From: Strongylocentrotus droebachiensis | Taxonomy: Eukaryota > Echinodermata > Echinoidea > Camarodonta > Strongylocentrotidae | Direction: 5' to 3' | NCBI GenBank assembly: GCA_035222895.1 | Contig: JAVYIG010007517.1 | Span: 1-64,000 of the forward strand | Length of the DNA stretch: 64,000 nt | Part shown: one piece after another, positions 23,470 to 31,456 of the stretch | Layout: the number at the start of each line of letters is the position of its first letter | Position numbering within the stretch: position 1 is the first letter of the stretch | Translations under genes and position numbers: made by a program | Notes under the pieces: generated by a model | The model's input: only the letters and a program-made list of their open reading frames with translations | What the model was told of the DNA's origin: nothing | The model's database searches: none

Positions 23470-23927
23470 GCCCCCCCCCCCCCCCCCATCAGTCAAAAAA
23501 ATTCAAATTAACAGCTCACCATGGTTTTCATGTTAGCAGCTTCTGGTGTCACTCTACCCCTCCCGTCGTTGTGCGTAGCAACGATAGCCGCCGCATCAGA
23601 TGAGCTGTAATCTGTTGCTCGTCTGCTCCTACTATGCACCGCATCATCACCACTCCTCCGTCCCCTCCCCCTCTCACCACCGGCATGTATAACCGATGCC
23701 GACGACGATGACGATGTCTTCTCAGAGACGATGTCGATAATGGTGTCGCGTCCGACTTTATGAATCCCTTTTTGTGTTGCTGTATCGCGTCTGTCCCTTA
23801 AAAAGAGAGCCTTGCTGGTGTCGACATGCACCCCACTCTCCTCTGGCTCCCTGCCCCACACCCCGGGGAAGGAGGCGATGGTAACCAGTAAAGCTGCACT
23901 GCAGCACAAAGTCAAATGCAACATCAT
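338..23927 (-). CDS. Secreted or membrane-anchored CAP / EGF-like / ShKT mosaic protein (13 exons)
   Basis: Thirteen exons join with matching splice phases: 23927-23520, 12598-12347, 11126-11008, 9200-9109, 8551-8522, 8204-8115, 7781-7671, 6115-6089, 4246-3941, 2970-2912, 2268-2162, 1181-1054 and 528-338 (or 528-439). Predicted order: signal peptide (about 1-25), basic propeptide with RSRR at 100-103, CAP domain (about 112-272), Cys-rich hinge, EGF-like (301-330), ShKT-like (331-367), Thr/Pro linker, EGF-like (about 450-478), and an unnamed module (479 onward). CAP proteins are secreted and Cys-rich; this family's molecular activity is generally not enzymatic and none can be assigned here. 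Introns after exon 3 are mostly phase 1, typical of shuffled extracellular modules. Read to the stop at 338 the protein has 639 residues. The exon chain was assembled by eye from splice consensus and phase; an extra phase-neutral exon could have been missed. Confidence 0.85.
1054..1181 (-). CDS. CAP mosaic gene, exon 12: C-terminal module
   Basis: 128 bp, from a TTTTTACAG acceptor to a GTATGG donor, entering with one base and leaving in phase 1. It encodes SAAYWIQVTGISPVAPGVC near its end, a likely beta strand plus a lone Cys. It continues the unnamed module of exons 10-13. Confidence 0.75.
1363..1490 (-). repeat. Cluster of histone-3'-end-like stem-loops
   Basis: Four hairpins in a row. 1363-1378 and 1405-1420 read AGTCCTTTTCAGGACT on the minus strand; 1429-1444 is a close variant; 1469-1490 has a 9-bp stem. 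The first three have a 6-bp stem and a four-base TTTC loop, the geometry of the metazoan histone mRNA 3' stem-loop. TAAGAAAGA, like the purine-rich histone downstream element, follows two of them on the minus strand. No histone coding sequence adjoins; the cluster lies in intron 11 of gene 1. Confidence 0.6.
2162..2268 (-). CDS. CAP mosaic gene, exon 11: C-terminal module
   Basis: 107 bp after a pyrimidine-rich TTCTCTTCCTATGCAG acceptor, leaving with two bases of a codon at GTAAGA. It encodes WISIQADVLNALKTSVIEYC, an amphipathic helix, then a short loop with a Cys-Cys pair. No family name can be given; it looks like part of a small alpha/beta extracellular domain. Confidence 0.75.
2912..2970 (-). 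CDS. CAP mosaic gene, exon 10: start of C-terminal module
   Basis: 59 bp, entering in phase 1 after ATACAG and leaving in phase 0 at GAT|GTGAGT. It encodes a hydrophobic strand-like piece, GVLILLNEDIND. This exon is needed to reconcile the phase of exon 9 with that of exon 11, which is strong support for it. No domain family is recognised. Confidence 0.72.
3941..4246 (-). CDS. CAP mosaic gene, exon 9: Thr/Pro-rich linker and EGF-like module 2
   Basis: 306 bp, phase 1 to phase 1, from a weak TTAG acceptor to a GTATGT donor. The first two thirds is rich in Thr, Pro, Ser, Ala and Gln (for example TTPAHQPTPNPT and VAATTTAATA), like a mucin-type O-glycosylated stalk. The end is an EGF-like module with CTCNCTRSYYGNIC. 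The acceptor is the weakest in the gene, so the 5' boundary could shift. Confidence 0.8.
4665..4816. mobile_element. Fold-back (inverted repeat) element, 152 bp
   Basis: Starts TAGGGACTTTTCGATTAGCG and ends with the diverged inverse, ATCGGAAAGGCCCTA. Inside, GTCCTTTTAAGGCACT is faced by AGTGCCTTAAAAGGAT, so almost the whole element can fold into one hairpin. No convincing target-site duplication. Lies in intron 8 of gene 1. Confidence 0.65.
6089..6115 (-). CDS. CAP mosaic gene, 27-nt microexon 8
   Basis: A 27-nt exon between a CCAACAG acceptor and a GTAAGTATG donor, phase 1 to phase 1. It adds NAENPDFVC just after the ShKT-like module. It is short enough to be chance, but the near-perfect splice sites and the phase favour a real, possibly optional, exon. 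Confidence 0.6.
6470..6660. repeat. Probable dispersed repeat
   Basis: Less AT-rich than its surroundings, running from CTTATATAGCGCACG to GTCTTGCCAAAGGACA. It has the look of an interspersed repeat copy and no coding potential. Family unknown. Confidence 0.3.
7671..7781 (-). CDS. CAP mosaic gene, exon 7: ShKT-like module
   Basis: 111 bp, phase 1 to phase 1, flanked by a TAG acceptor and a GTAAGT donor. It encodes a six-cysteine module starting CEDTDARC and ending GCPAFCSIC. The acidic residues after Cys1 and the C-P-x-x-C-x-x-C end match the ShKT pattern. ShKT modules often follow CAP or astacin domains in animal secreted proteins. Nothing here shows channel-blocking activity, so only the fold is claimed. 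Confidence 0.82.
8115..8204 (-). CDS. CAP mosaic gene, exon 6: EGF-like module 1
   Basis: 90 bp, phase 1 to phase 1. It carries eight cysteines, with an end CTCTCVDGWFGSDC that has the C-x-C, aromatic-Gly and final Cys of an EGF-like fold. The module is encoded by a single symmetric exon. Its upstream intron (8205-8521) is largely a (CTT)n/(ATT)n tract on the transcribed strand. Confidence 0.85.
8220..8437 (+). repeat. (AAT)n/(AAG)n microsatellite filling intron 5
   Basis: 8220-8320 is AAT/GAT-rich; 8322-8437 is nearly pure AAG. On the transcribed (minus) strand this is CTT followed by ATT repeats. The poly-Lys reading frame across it is an artefact. Confidence 0.95.
8522..8551 (-). CDS. CAP mosaic gene, 30-nt microexon 5
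   Basis: A 30-nt exon between a TTTAG acceptor and a GTAAGT donor, phase 1 to phase 1. With the flanking split codons it adds SDCSATETDCG, carrying two cysteines into the hinge before the first EGF-like module. Support is the double splice consensus plus exact phase; removing it would keep the frame, so it could be a cassette exon. Confidence 0.75.
9109..9200 (-). CDS. CAP mosaic gene, exon 4: CAP2 tail and Cys-rich hinge
   Basis: 92 bp between a TTTACAG acceptor and a GTAAGT donor. Joined to exon 3 it reads AGNYVGSSPYVSGPSCTKC, the usual end of CRISP-type CAP domains. A short Cys-rich hinge follows (SGLCKDNLC). It exits in phase 1. Confidence 0.88.
9587..9948. mobile_element. TTAA-flanked MITE with long terminal inverted repeats (piggyBac-like)
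   Basis: Flanked by TTAA at 9583-9586 and 9949-9952. Ends are AGCCCCTCTAAA and TTTAGAGGGGCT. The inverse arms extend far inward: GATGGCAAAATTT at about 9626 is faced by AATTTTGCCATC near 9894. It encodes no transposase; the open frame at 9675-9941 is part of the fold-back. Lies in intron 3 of gene 1. Confidence 0.8.
11008..11126 (-). CDS. CAP mosaic gene, exon 3: end of CAP domain
   Basis: Enters in phase 0 after a CAG acceptor and leaves with two bases of a split codon at the donor GTAAGT. It encodes NVWATTYAVGCGQTFC, then a loop and AWLVTCNYGP. The last part is the CAP2 signature, completed across the intron as CNYGPAGNYVG. A fold-back element lies 56 bp upstream of its acceptor. Confidence 0.9.
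11183..11363. mobile_element. Fold-back element next to CAP exon 3
   Basis: Left arm (about 11183-11242) begins AAACAGAAAATGCAATAA; the right arm (about 11302-11363) is its near-perfect inverse ending TTATTGCATTTTCTGTTT. The loop is about 60 bp. Arms of about 60 bp make a very stable hairpin. It lies in intron 2, 56 bp upstream of the exon 3 acceptor. Confidence 0.8.
11404..11594 (+). mobile_element. tRNA-derived SINE, diverged copy
   Basis: A degraded tRNA-like head (A-box-like GTGGTTCAGTG, B-box-like AGGATCAAAACC) is followed by a body with GGGGCATTAATCCTCATTAC and a tail with ATGCTTTAGCAGTC. The body and tail match the better copy at 20829-20990. Confidence 0.65.
11597..11745 (+). repeat. 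Interspersed repeat, copy 1
   Basis: Matches 14826-14972 over its whole length in the same orientation with few changes; both contain AATCTGAGAATGTATACTAT and end near GAGCGAMAGTGTA. It abuts the end of a SINE. No coding potential. Confidence 0.8.
11915..12122. mobile_element. TA-flanked 208-bp MITE (Tc1/mariner-pogo-like) inside a duplicated exon copy
   Basis: Ends CAGTTAAACCTG and CAGGTTTGACCG are inverted repeats (10 of 12 match). TA dinucleotides flank both ends (11913-11914 and 12123-12124). Inside are about five copies of a CTGTCTACAAAGACCAC unit. The neighbouring duplicate provides an empty site, CTTCCCTATACTATAG, which aligns exactly with the flanks here and proves the insertion and the TA duplication. 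Confidence 0.8.
12127..12340 (-). pseudogene. Partial tandem copy of CAP exon 2 (3' half plus donor and intron start)
   Basis: 12160-12275 repeats the 3' half of exon 2, 187 bp away from it. It keeps the reading frame (ATEAWYNEDVYYNYDD, then C-QSGEQCGHYTQ) and the GTAGGT donor at 12159-12154. It lacks the EWNDAL half. A TAG just before GGAAGATTGGGGGCGATG would give a phase 0-0 exon, but it has no pyrimidine tract. A fragment of a third, older unit lies at 11871-11914, left of the MITE. Confidence 0.8.
12347..12598 (-). CDS. CAP mosaic gene, exon 2: core of CAP domain
   Basis: Exactly 84 codons, phase 0 at both ends, between an AG acceptor (12600-12599) and the donor GTAGGT (12346-12341). It begins EWNDALASMAQEW, follows with a Gly-Gln-Asn-Leu segment and an acidic WYNE segment, and ends CGHYTQ. 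This is the CAP1 signature that continues in exon 3 as NVWATTYAVGCG. The family's Glu and His cavity residues are therefore present. A partial tandem copy of the 3' half of this exon lies just downstream at 12160-12275. Confidence 0.9.
12653..12675 (+). repeat. Short (TTCAG)n tract
   Basis: Four near-perfect TTCAG units just upstream of CAP exon 2 on the minus strand, in intron 1. Confidence 0.7.
13781..13955 (+). repeat. (TC)n microsatellite
   Basis: About 175 bp of interrupted TC repeats with CCCC breaks; the Ser/Leu open frame here is an artefact. Confidence 0.95.
14209..14292 (+). mobile_element. SINE tail fragment
   Basis: GACTGATAAGAAAGCATTAA and AAGCAACCAGAAGACCGAC match the tail of the SINE at 20829-20990 in the same orientation. 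It then departs into TTTACGTCCTCTCCGAGG, which suggests another subfamily. The tRNA-like head is missing. Confidence 0.55.
14441..14477. repeat. Perfect 18-bp inverted repeat
   Basis: CTTTTTATAGGAAGTATA at 14441-14458 is followed, after one base, by its exact inverse at 14460-14477. It forms a cruciform-capable palindrome. Confidence 0.85.
14826..14972 (+). repeat. Interspersed repeat, copy 2
   Basis: Second copy of the repeat at 11597-11745, same orientation, few differences. Here it is not adjacent to a complete SINE, so the repeat is a unit of its own. Confidence 0.8.
15079..15150 (+). repeat. (AG)n microsatellite
   Basis: Interrupted AG repeats with AAAA breaks. Confidence 0.9.
15430..15931. 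mobile_element. TTAA-flanked MITE, 502 bp (piggyBac-like)
   Basis: Flanked by TTAA at 15426-15429 and 15932-15935. The ends AGGTAATACAAAGTTTTGG and CCAAAACTTTGTAATACCT are inverse, differing by one base. The interior has no coding frame. It is the largest of three such elements in the window. Confidence 0.8.
16430..16596 (+). repeat. (GA)n microsatellite
   Basis: Interrupted GA repeats ending in a GGGAGG-rich stretch. Confidence 0.92.
18575..18650 (+). repeat. (AG)n microsatellite
   Basis: Long, almost pure AG repeat with one AAAG break. Confidence 0.95.
19480..19650 (+). repeat. Possible 3' tail of a non-LTR element
   Basis: Ends in GAGGAGAAATAAATGAAACT, the kind of short A-rich repeat seen at LINE 3' ends. 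Similar tails occur near 20170-20215 and 59340-59375. No coding part is attached. Confidence 0.25.
20829..20990 (-). mobile_element. tRNA-derived SINE
   Basis: On the minus strand it starts with a tRNA-like head: GGCGCGATAGCTCAGTCGG contains a good A box and GGGTCGAAACC a B-box-like motif, with CGT in the anticodon position. The body GGCATTAATCCTCATTACCG and the tail CTTTCTTAGCAGTCAGG follow, then an A run. The head cannot close an acceptor stem, so it is not a functional tRNA gene. Confidence 0.82.
21368..21647. mobile_element. hAT-like MITE with 8-bp target-site duplication
   Basis: TIRs CAGTGGCGGATCCAG and CTGGATCCGCTACTG enclose 280 bp rich in G and C runs. GGCCAAAC is present directly outside both ends (21360-21367 and 21648-21655). 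An exact 8-bp duplication is diagnostic of hAT-type insertion. No transposase. Confidence 0.88.
23520..23927 (-). CDS. CAP mosaic gene, exon 1: signal peptide, propeptide, start of CAP domain
   Basis: Codes for 136 residues and ends in phase 0 at ATG|GTGAGC. It opens with two adjacent Met codons and a hydrophobic stretch to about residue 25, as expected of a signal peptide. A low-complexity, basic propeptide follows, with a Ser run at 72-76, RGRGRR at 86-91 and a furin-type RSRR at 100-103. The first CAP helix then starts (IVATHNDGRGRVTPEAANM, residues 115-133), matching the family pattern of a His-Asn pair followed by an R-x-x-V-x-P-x-A-x-N-M segment. The first Met was chosen because it opens the hydrophobic leader. 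Confidence 0.85.
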
Positions 23928-24127
23928 TTTTTCGCTTGCTCTCTTCGGGTGACAGGGAAAATGTGACAGTATTACCTAGTGCTAATGGTTTGTTTATGCT
24001 ATAGCTGATTATTTCCTCCTATGCTCTTACATTGGCTTATTTATTTCCTCTTTCGGACCAGTGCTCGTTATTGACTCGTATGGCATACAGCCAGCCAAAC
24101 AATAATCTGCTGTCTCGTCTCTTTGGG

Positions 24128-24135
24128 TATTTATT
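24128..24135 (-). promoter_or_regulatory. Possible TATA-like element upstream of the CAP mosaic gene
   Basis: The minus strand reads AATAAATA here, about 200 bp upstream of the start codon at 23927, with no long simple repeat in between. Spacing and sequence fit a TATA-like box, but this motif is common in AT-rich DNA and no transcript start is known. Confidence 0.2.
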
Positions 24136-24360
24136 GTGTATTGATCCGCCCACAATTAAGTTGCCGCAGAAAACGATGAGGGCACTAATATCGTGTTAAG
24201 TCACAGCCTACGTGCGCTTTTAACCGTGGGGTTCATGCCCATTATCAGAAACATTTATACCACATTATGAAACGTGAACAAAATCATGGGAGTAACTGAA
24301 TATAACTGTCGGTATTTTATACATACATTTGCTGAAATAAAATGGAATTAAATATGCGTG

Positions 24361-24416
24361 GGAGAGAAAGGGGAAAGAGAGGGGAAACAGAGAGAGGGAA
24401 AGAGAAAAAGAGAGAC

Positions 24417-24451
<35 letters not shown>
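24361..24451 (+). repeat. (GA)n microsatellite
   Basis: Interrupted GA repeat about 430-520 bp upstream of the CAP gene start codon. Confidence 0.9.
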
Positions 24452-24453
<2 letters not shown>

Positions 24454-25456
24454 CAGAAGAAGAAGAAGAAACACAAAACATTTCGATGTTAATTATCACT
24501 TATCACTTATTTCTTTTTTTTAATTCGCAATTATAAATTCAACCTAATGCGAGTTAAAATAAAACACATTAAAACACACCATGGCTCTGCTTTGGATACA
24601 CGATTATTATTAGTATAGTAGTATTTTTGGTTGGGGGGCATCTGACTGTACAATAGGAGGGGACTGAACATTGTACTAAGTACAGTCTAATGATCGTACA
24701 TACTATTTGATATCCTGCTACTGCGGATATGAATACATGTAATTCTCATTTCCTGGTAAAGAAGAGTTCCTTCTAATTCATAAAGCCACCACACACCCAC
24801 TTTACAATCCGACTTCGATCCATTAAAAAAAAATGGAATATCAAATAGTAAAAAAAGAAATAAACCCGGAAGCAAACATGTTAAATCTTCTTGGTTGAGT
24901 TCCCTTATGATCTTTAGTCAAAATCGTAATTGTGTGGTATTTCAATTGTTGGTGTAGGAGGGGGGGGGGGGGGGGGGGGTGGTCATCGAACGAACTTTCA
25001 AGTTCATAAATAACTTGTATATTTCACTTTCAGCTTATTGAGTAAAGTTGAATGATTGTGAAACATAGTATAACGCATGTATATTTTATTTTAAAGAAAG
25101 AGAACTCTCTTTAAAAAAGAAATGATATCATGATGAGTTAGGACTCCAAAAGGAAGATACTTCTCACTTAATTGTATAGAAAGTTACATGACCTGGGTTT
25201 CATAATTATATACATGTATAGAAATTTTTAAAATGTAGGTTACAATAATATAACCGGATTTTAACCGTTTTTACTTTAATTTAATTTTAATTCTTACAAA
25301 AGAAAGATTTTATTTGAAAATGAGGAAATCACTATAAAGAAGGCAACATTTAAAGGTCTAATTACAATTTTTTCTCGAATGTTGCATTATATTTGGTGTA
25401 AGCAATACTAATGATACAATGTATATTCACTTCATAGATTATAGATTGAAAGAGTT

Positions 25457-25560
25457 GAATTTACTTCAATTACAAGAGATTATTTTTAATATATAAGTCG
25501 TGCATGACTGTGTGTCAGGATAAATTTACTTCAATTACAAGAGATTATTTGTAATATCCA
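25457..25560 (+). repeat. Short direct duplication
   Basis: TTTACTTCAATTACAAGAGA plus ATTATTT and nearby bases occurs twice, about 66 bp apart. Confidence 0.8.
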
Positions 25561-26430
25561 TATAAGGTGTGCAATTTGCATGCATCCGGTATCCTCGTTG
25601 GGTGAGTAATAACCGAATAGTCTTTTGTAAGTAAGGAAATGATACACTATTAACATTAGGAATGATACAGTATTATAATGACTTTTTTTCTCGTGACTGA
25701 TATTATAATGTCACCATTTTGTTCTTCTTCATTAAATACACTCTATCATCCTTTTCCTTCTTTCCCCGCCTCTCACCCTCTCCCTCTCTCTCTCTCTCTC
25801 TCTCTCCCCTATGTCTCTCGCCCGTCTCTCTCTCTCTCTTTCTTTATGCCCCTGTATGCTTCCCGGAATCTTATATGAAAATAACATTTCATTGTTCAAA
25901 ATCACCGTGAAGAAAATTTAGAAGAATTCAAAAATGCTTTTAAAGATGTTGGCTTAAGCAAGCTTAATGATTTGATTTCGCTTTTCGAATCATTCGTGTT
26001 ATTATGATGACATGTATACATTATATTATTTACATTTTTGTCATCAGTTTTTCAAACGTCATTTAAATGCAAGCATGGGTATGCTGGGAGTGTTCTCCTG
26101 GGCTCGTCTCATTCTCATATAGATTTCACGATCTTGATTAATTCATGGTTTAATCATGTCATTACACGCTAAATCCCCTTGAAGCGTGAAGGGGAAGGTC
26201 CATCGATCAGAGCTTGGATTAGTTTGTCTGATGGGTAGTGGCCTAAGTTCGGAGGGCATGGGGGCACCAGTGGGGGCACGTCTACCAATCGAATGGCGAA
26301 AATGAGAGAAAAGAAAAGCGAGAGTGTGAAAGGAGAAGAAAGGAAAATGAGAGGACACCTCCCGAACCATCCCCATGTAAATTCTATTTGTTATCACCGA
26401 GTGGGTTCGACCCCCCCCCCCCCCCCTCCC

Positions 26431-26589
26431 CAGGCACGTAGCCAGAGTTTGATGTTTGTGGGGGGGCACATACATGTAATCGATCGAGGTAAAAAAAAGG
26501 GGGTCTAAAAAAGTTCAACCAATCTTGTAAATTTAGGGGGGCACGTGCCTCCCAAGCCCACCCCCCCCCCCCTCGTGGCTTCGTGCCTA
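26431..26589. mobile_element. hAT-like MITE, 159 bp, with 8-bp target-site duplication
   Basis: Ends CAGGCACGTAGCCAG and GTGGCTTCGTGCCTA are inverse with a few changes. CCCCTCCC lies directly outside both ends (26423-26430 and 26590-26597). The low complexity of that duplication makes it a little less certain than the one at 21368. Confidence 0.7.
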
Positions 26590-27668
26590 CCCCTCCCCCA
26601 AAGAAACTAGTGCCTGCACTTGTTAAAACCAATCAGCCTACTCTAAGCCCGATGGATAATGTAATAATAATTGTCAAATGTTACAGTTGAAATATATTTC
26701 TAAGCAATTTCATCCCCCGACCTTGTGATATTGATAGGGGATATAAAATGATTTATAGCAACAATCGGAGAATGAGCTTCGTACCATTAGAACTGTACCC
26801 ACAAAAGGTTACATTGTAATTACCTATATCTAATTTGCGATAATTAATGCAATACAAAAAATAGGTAAATTGTCAACATGAATGACCGTTTGTCATTTTC
26901 TAAACAATTAATCTAATTAGAAAGTTTGTATCAACTAATATAGGTAACAAGGTATTGTAGTGTATATGGTACATCGACTTAAAGATCGAAGAGCGAGCGA
27001 GGATGGCCAAGGAGAAAAGTAAAAAACTCGAACTGATAAAACAAATGAAACAGTGAATGGTAATGTATTGTGCATAGTATTCCAGTGCCAAGTCAGTAGA
27101 TGTGATCGGAGGGAAATTTCCGCTCCGCCGCATTTTTTAATTTGAGTGAATTAATAAAAATGCAATTGGATTGTGAAATAATTGCGTCTATACAGAGACA
27201 AGTTATTGAACTTTTACGCTCATGCAGAGTTAAAGGTCACCGACCAGATCAAAGGCAAACAAGAATGTGCGAAAAGAAAGAAAAACTTTTGCCCGATACT
27301 GCGTATAACAAACTTGAACCATACACCTTTTTACAAAGAGATCGGGATTGTATACGTTTATGATCAATTTGCAGACTTGCTTCAGATAAATCGCAAAAAA
27401 ATACTAAAGAGGGCCTAGGTCCACGAGTTTTAGGGTTGTTATAAATGAAAATCGATAATGCTGAATTCGATATTAATCGCAGAATGCATTTTGACTTTGC
27501 AAATAGCGAACTTGCGATCAACTCGCTTCAGTCGTAGTTTGTTATTTCATGAGACGGGACAAAGAATTTACGATATTATTTTGCCCAATCTTCACCTGCC
27601 TTCAGTGGAGAAGTATTCAAATTTATTTAGTTTTTAAATGCAATGTCTTTATCCCCTGACTATTTTTT

Positions 27669-27720
27669 TTAATTTATTTATTTATTTATTTATTTATTTA
27701 TTTTTTTTTTTTTTTTTTTT
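27669..27720 (+). repeat. (ATTT)n tract and poly-T/poly-G run
   Basis: Eight or so ATTT units, then a T run followed by a G run to 27729. Confidence 0.9.
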
Positions 27721-30700
27721 GGGGGGGGGAGGAATGGGACGGAGCCCTTTCTTGACGGAGCAACCGTGAAGACCCCACTGCGCGTTCTATTCCGTTTTGT
27801 TTCTTCCCTGTGAATTTCCACCCGGGGGGAGGGGGGGGGGGGTCAGGTAAACATGATTATTAATCCATAACAAGAGGTCATATTAAACAAAATAGAAAAA
27901 CAGGGATCCTTTATTTATTTTTTTGACATTGACCTATTAGTCAAGTCATGCATAAAATGTAAACATTATACATGATGCAGAAAATTTAAATAAGGAATAA
28001 ATATCGGTATTTTCCATACTTTTGCGACGTAATATTACGACAAGAAGATGAGAGATAAACAGGAGAGGGCAGCACATAATTTTGTGATGAGCTTAAATTA
28101 AGTTGGTCTCCTCGTTTTGATGGCTAGGTGATGTAATATTGATTGATATCGGTTTATTACTCGATACATCATACCTCAACATATTTATCAACATTCAAAG
28201 CCGAATAAGATTTAAAGGAAGGCGTTGGTAACTGTATTTTGATATAACTTTAAACCTTCCATGTGTCACAAAGGGAACATATTTTCGTCTTCATCAATTT
28301 CATTGACAGTTAATTAAAAAAAAGAAATATTGTATTATATTTTTAATTTTACACTCTCAAACGAAACCATAATAAAAAGGGGTCATTTTAATATATATCA
28401 TCAGCTTCTTGACAAGGTCTTTGACAAAGTCGTAACGTGTGTCAGTAAGGGCATTGTTCTTACAGTGAAGATGAAAGAGGGTCGGTCACCCATAAGATCT
28501 GATACACAAAAAACGTGATGTAATGAAACGACACGACACGACAGTGAATTTAAAACTTGGATACTACCCTCTTGTGTTATTTATGGTATAATATTGCTTA
28601 TGATCGTCTGATTTTCTTGACTTACAATAATGATTGTGAATTTTGATGATATACAACTATCTCTCCTCCGCTAAGATCGGAGATCGTCGGCACTGTGAGT
28701 CCTTATATCACCGCCTGCCATATAATATTAACTACTTCTGAATTGACTTGTATTAAATTTCAAGCCCGATATTCAGCAATATTAACCAAGTTCACGCGCC
28801 CTTTCGTCAACTATGACAGAATCTGAAAGAAGGTCGAAAATGTTTAGACCTTGGAATTATAGTACAAATAGAATGTTCTTTTCTAAACTATGTACTTTTA
28901 TCCAAGTCGCATTATTGATATGAAATTATATACAATGAACAATATAATGATGCTATCGAATATATAATATATGTTTTTTAATAAATCTATGAAAGAAAAA
29001 GATGTGACCGAAGGAAGAAAAAAAAGAAATAAGTAATAATTTGTGATATATTGATGTATGTGTAAGGTATGTGGTCAGGTGTTATGTAATTTGGGGGTAA
29101 TCCTGTTTCAAATTGTTGCAACTGAACTGTAATGTTTCTACATGCAGAGGGCAGCATCTACACAATGGTTCTACGTCGACTGTCCACACGGTTTTTCATG
29201 TCAGAAAGGCGTTGCCAATATACGAGAAGTAACGAGATCATTCAATACAGCATAATTTGGCTCTGGCGACATCTGCTCGTTGCTTCGCGTAACGTCAAGG
29301 AAAGCGTCGTAGGCTTTAGTTACAACTATGTTGTATGTTATGTTTATAGAGTTAGAGGTAGGTGAAGTGTTGGGACTAGATTTGAACTTGGCAATTCAGT
29401 TTAAGCATGATCGCAAAGACTTTCGAGGAATAAACGTAAGAGCAATTTCAGTACCCTGTTGTATCGTCATTAGAAATCACGTTTCGATTGTATAATACCT
29501 CCATGTCATATTCACGCATTTCAATTGATGTGTCAGGCTATTGGATTGCCTTCTTGAAAGTCTTGCGATCGTATTTTATAATCAAACACTAAGTAATTGT
29601 TGAGAGAGCACAGGCTGCGCTATAAAGAGCACGACCAGTGTCTACAATTATTCACGAATCCAGGCCACTTGCCCTTAAGGTTTTGCCAAGATTGATAATA
29701 TGGGCCAGCGGATATCACTTAAATAAATCATAGACAGGAGAAGCAAAACATCCGACCTCATCACGATTCGGATCCATTTTTTATTTGGGGGGAGGGGGTG
29801 GTTGGAGCTATGTTTTTCTACTAGGGGGAGATCGGGCCGCTGAAAAAAAGGCTCGTTTGGGGCAAAAATGTCATTAGCGGTCTAACAGCTAACTTCTTAT
29901 TCTTGTCCGATTTTCTGAAAACTGGTTGCCCTGATTTTTGTTGTTGTTGCTTTCTTCTGCCAGAGCTAATGTCCTATTTAAAAAACTTTCTATTCAAGGA
30001 TTTGTTCTTTTTTAAATCTACATGTAGATCCCTTTGTCATCCTATCAAAAGCTGTTAGCGTCCGTCTTGGATTTTATCCCAAGGGAGCTCGTCGACTGTC
30101 AAATAAATAGGTTATTGGGATTATGGTCAACGCATAATAATTAATATGAGAATCTTGATTCCGCATAGTGATTGCAACGTTAACAAAAATAGAAAAACAT
30201 ATCAGAGTGCATGTGTGATAACGAAGTGAATATGAAGGCAATTCAATGATTACGATGATAATGATGATTATGATGAGCATGATAATAATCAAATAATAAT
30301 AATAATAATAGTAATGAAAGCCATTTCAAAAGCTTTTACTAAAATGTATTCCAAACTGCATCCGGAAAGAAAGGAAGAACAGAAAAGAGAAGAAATATTC
30401 ATTGTAACAGACTATCTATTCTGTTGAACCGTATACTTTGTATATGCCTTTGATAAATGAAAGACAAGGCAGACGAAATGCATTATACTGGGTATCGCCT
30501 ACTACAATAATACCACCAGAAAAAGCGGATAAAATCTTGAATAAATCCGAATTCCATCATTATGCATAGACCCTAAATCCTGTTACCTATATACCATTTA
30601 TTGTTCTATGATATTATAAGACGAGCATTTGGGGGCTGAAATCCCATACGGTAATAGAAAAATGTTAGAAGTAGGTTGTCATATGGAACTAGGCTTTATA

Positions 30701-31324
30701 CTTTTAAATGAGATCATTACGATGTTAAAAATCAATACAAAGTCTAACCAAGGCAGGGTTTACGCGACTGTTTGAGATCGATGAAAATTCATATACGTAT
30801 CAAATTCCCGGCATGATTAAATGTTAACGTATTGGTAAAAAAGCGCTCGAGCTCGTAAGTATGCATTGTGGATTGAAATGGTGTGAGATTGAATTGCTAA
30901 ATGGAGCAGATAATACAACCTCAGAGAACAATTATAATTCACCCTTTTTAAACGTATTGTTCTTGGTTTTTAATGAATAAGCTCTCGTAAATATAATTAT
31001 TGACATATTTTACCAGCAAAAATTGATGCTTTAATATTGTATTTCAGTATTGTTCGTTTGATTCATGGGTTAAATAATACTTTCATTTGATAATTTGAAT
31101 TATGCATGTCATCAAGCATTTAGCAAGGTTGGAATTTCTGCGGGTAAATTTGATAAGTGTGTGAGACGTACACAAGACTAGGCTACATACATGTGTTCAA
31201 CAATATACAATGCAGCAAAGCCTACAGCAGACCTTAAGTTATCTGCATTTTCCGTGTTTGATGTAACTATCAATAACTAATTATCAGGCAGTGCATATGA
31301 CGCGTGGCTGGGAGTTCAACCGCA

Positions 31325-31399
31325 TGGGGAAAGAGAGAGAGGGAAAGAGGGAGAGAGGGAGAGAGGGAGAGAGGGAGAGAGGGAGATAGAAAGAGAGAG

Positions 31400-31453
<54 letters not shown>
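31325..31453 (+). repeat. (GA)n microsatellite with GGGAGA units
   Basis: Regular GAGAGGGA units pass into pure GA repeats. Confidence 0.93.

Positions 31454-31456
<3 letters not shown>

Larger units (their letters stand above)
12599..23519 (-). other. Intron 1 of the CAP mosaic gene (10.9 kb)
   Basis: Bounded by GTGAGC at 23519 and an AG at 12600-12599. It holds microsatellites (13781-13955, 15079-15150, 16430-16596, 18575-18650), SINE pieces, a TTAA MITE at 15430-15931, a hAT-like MITE at 21368-21647 and AT-rich spacer. No other exon of suitable phase was found. Confidence 0.8.
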
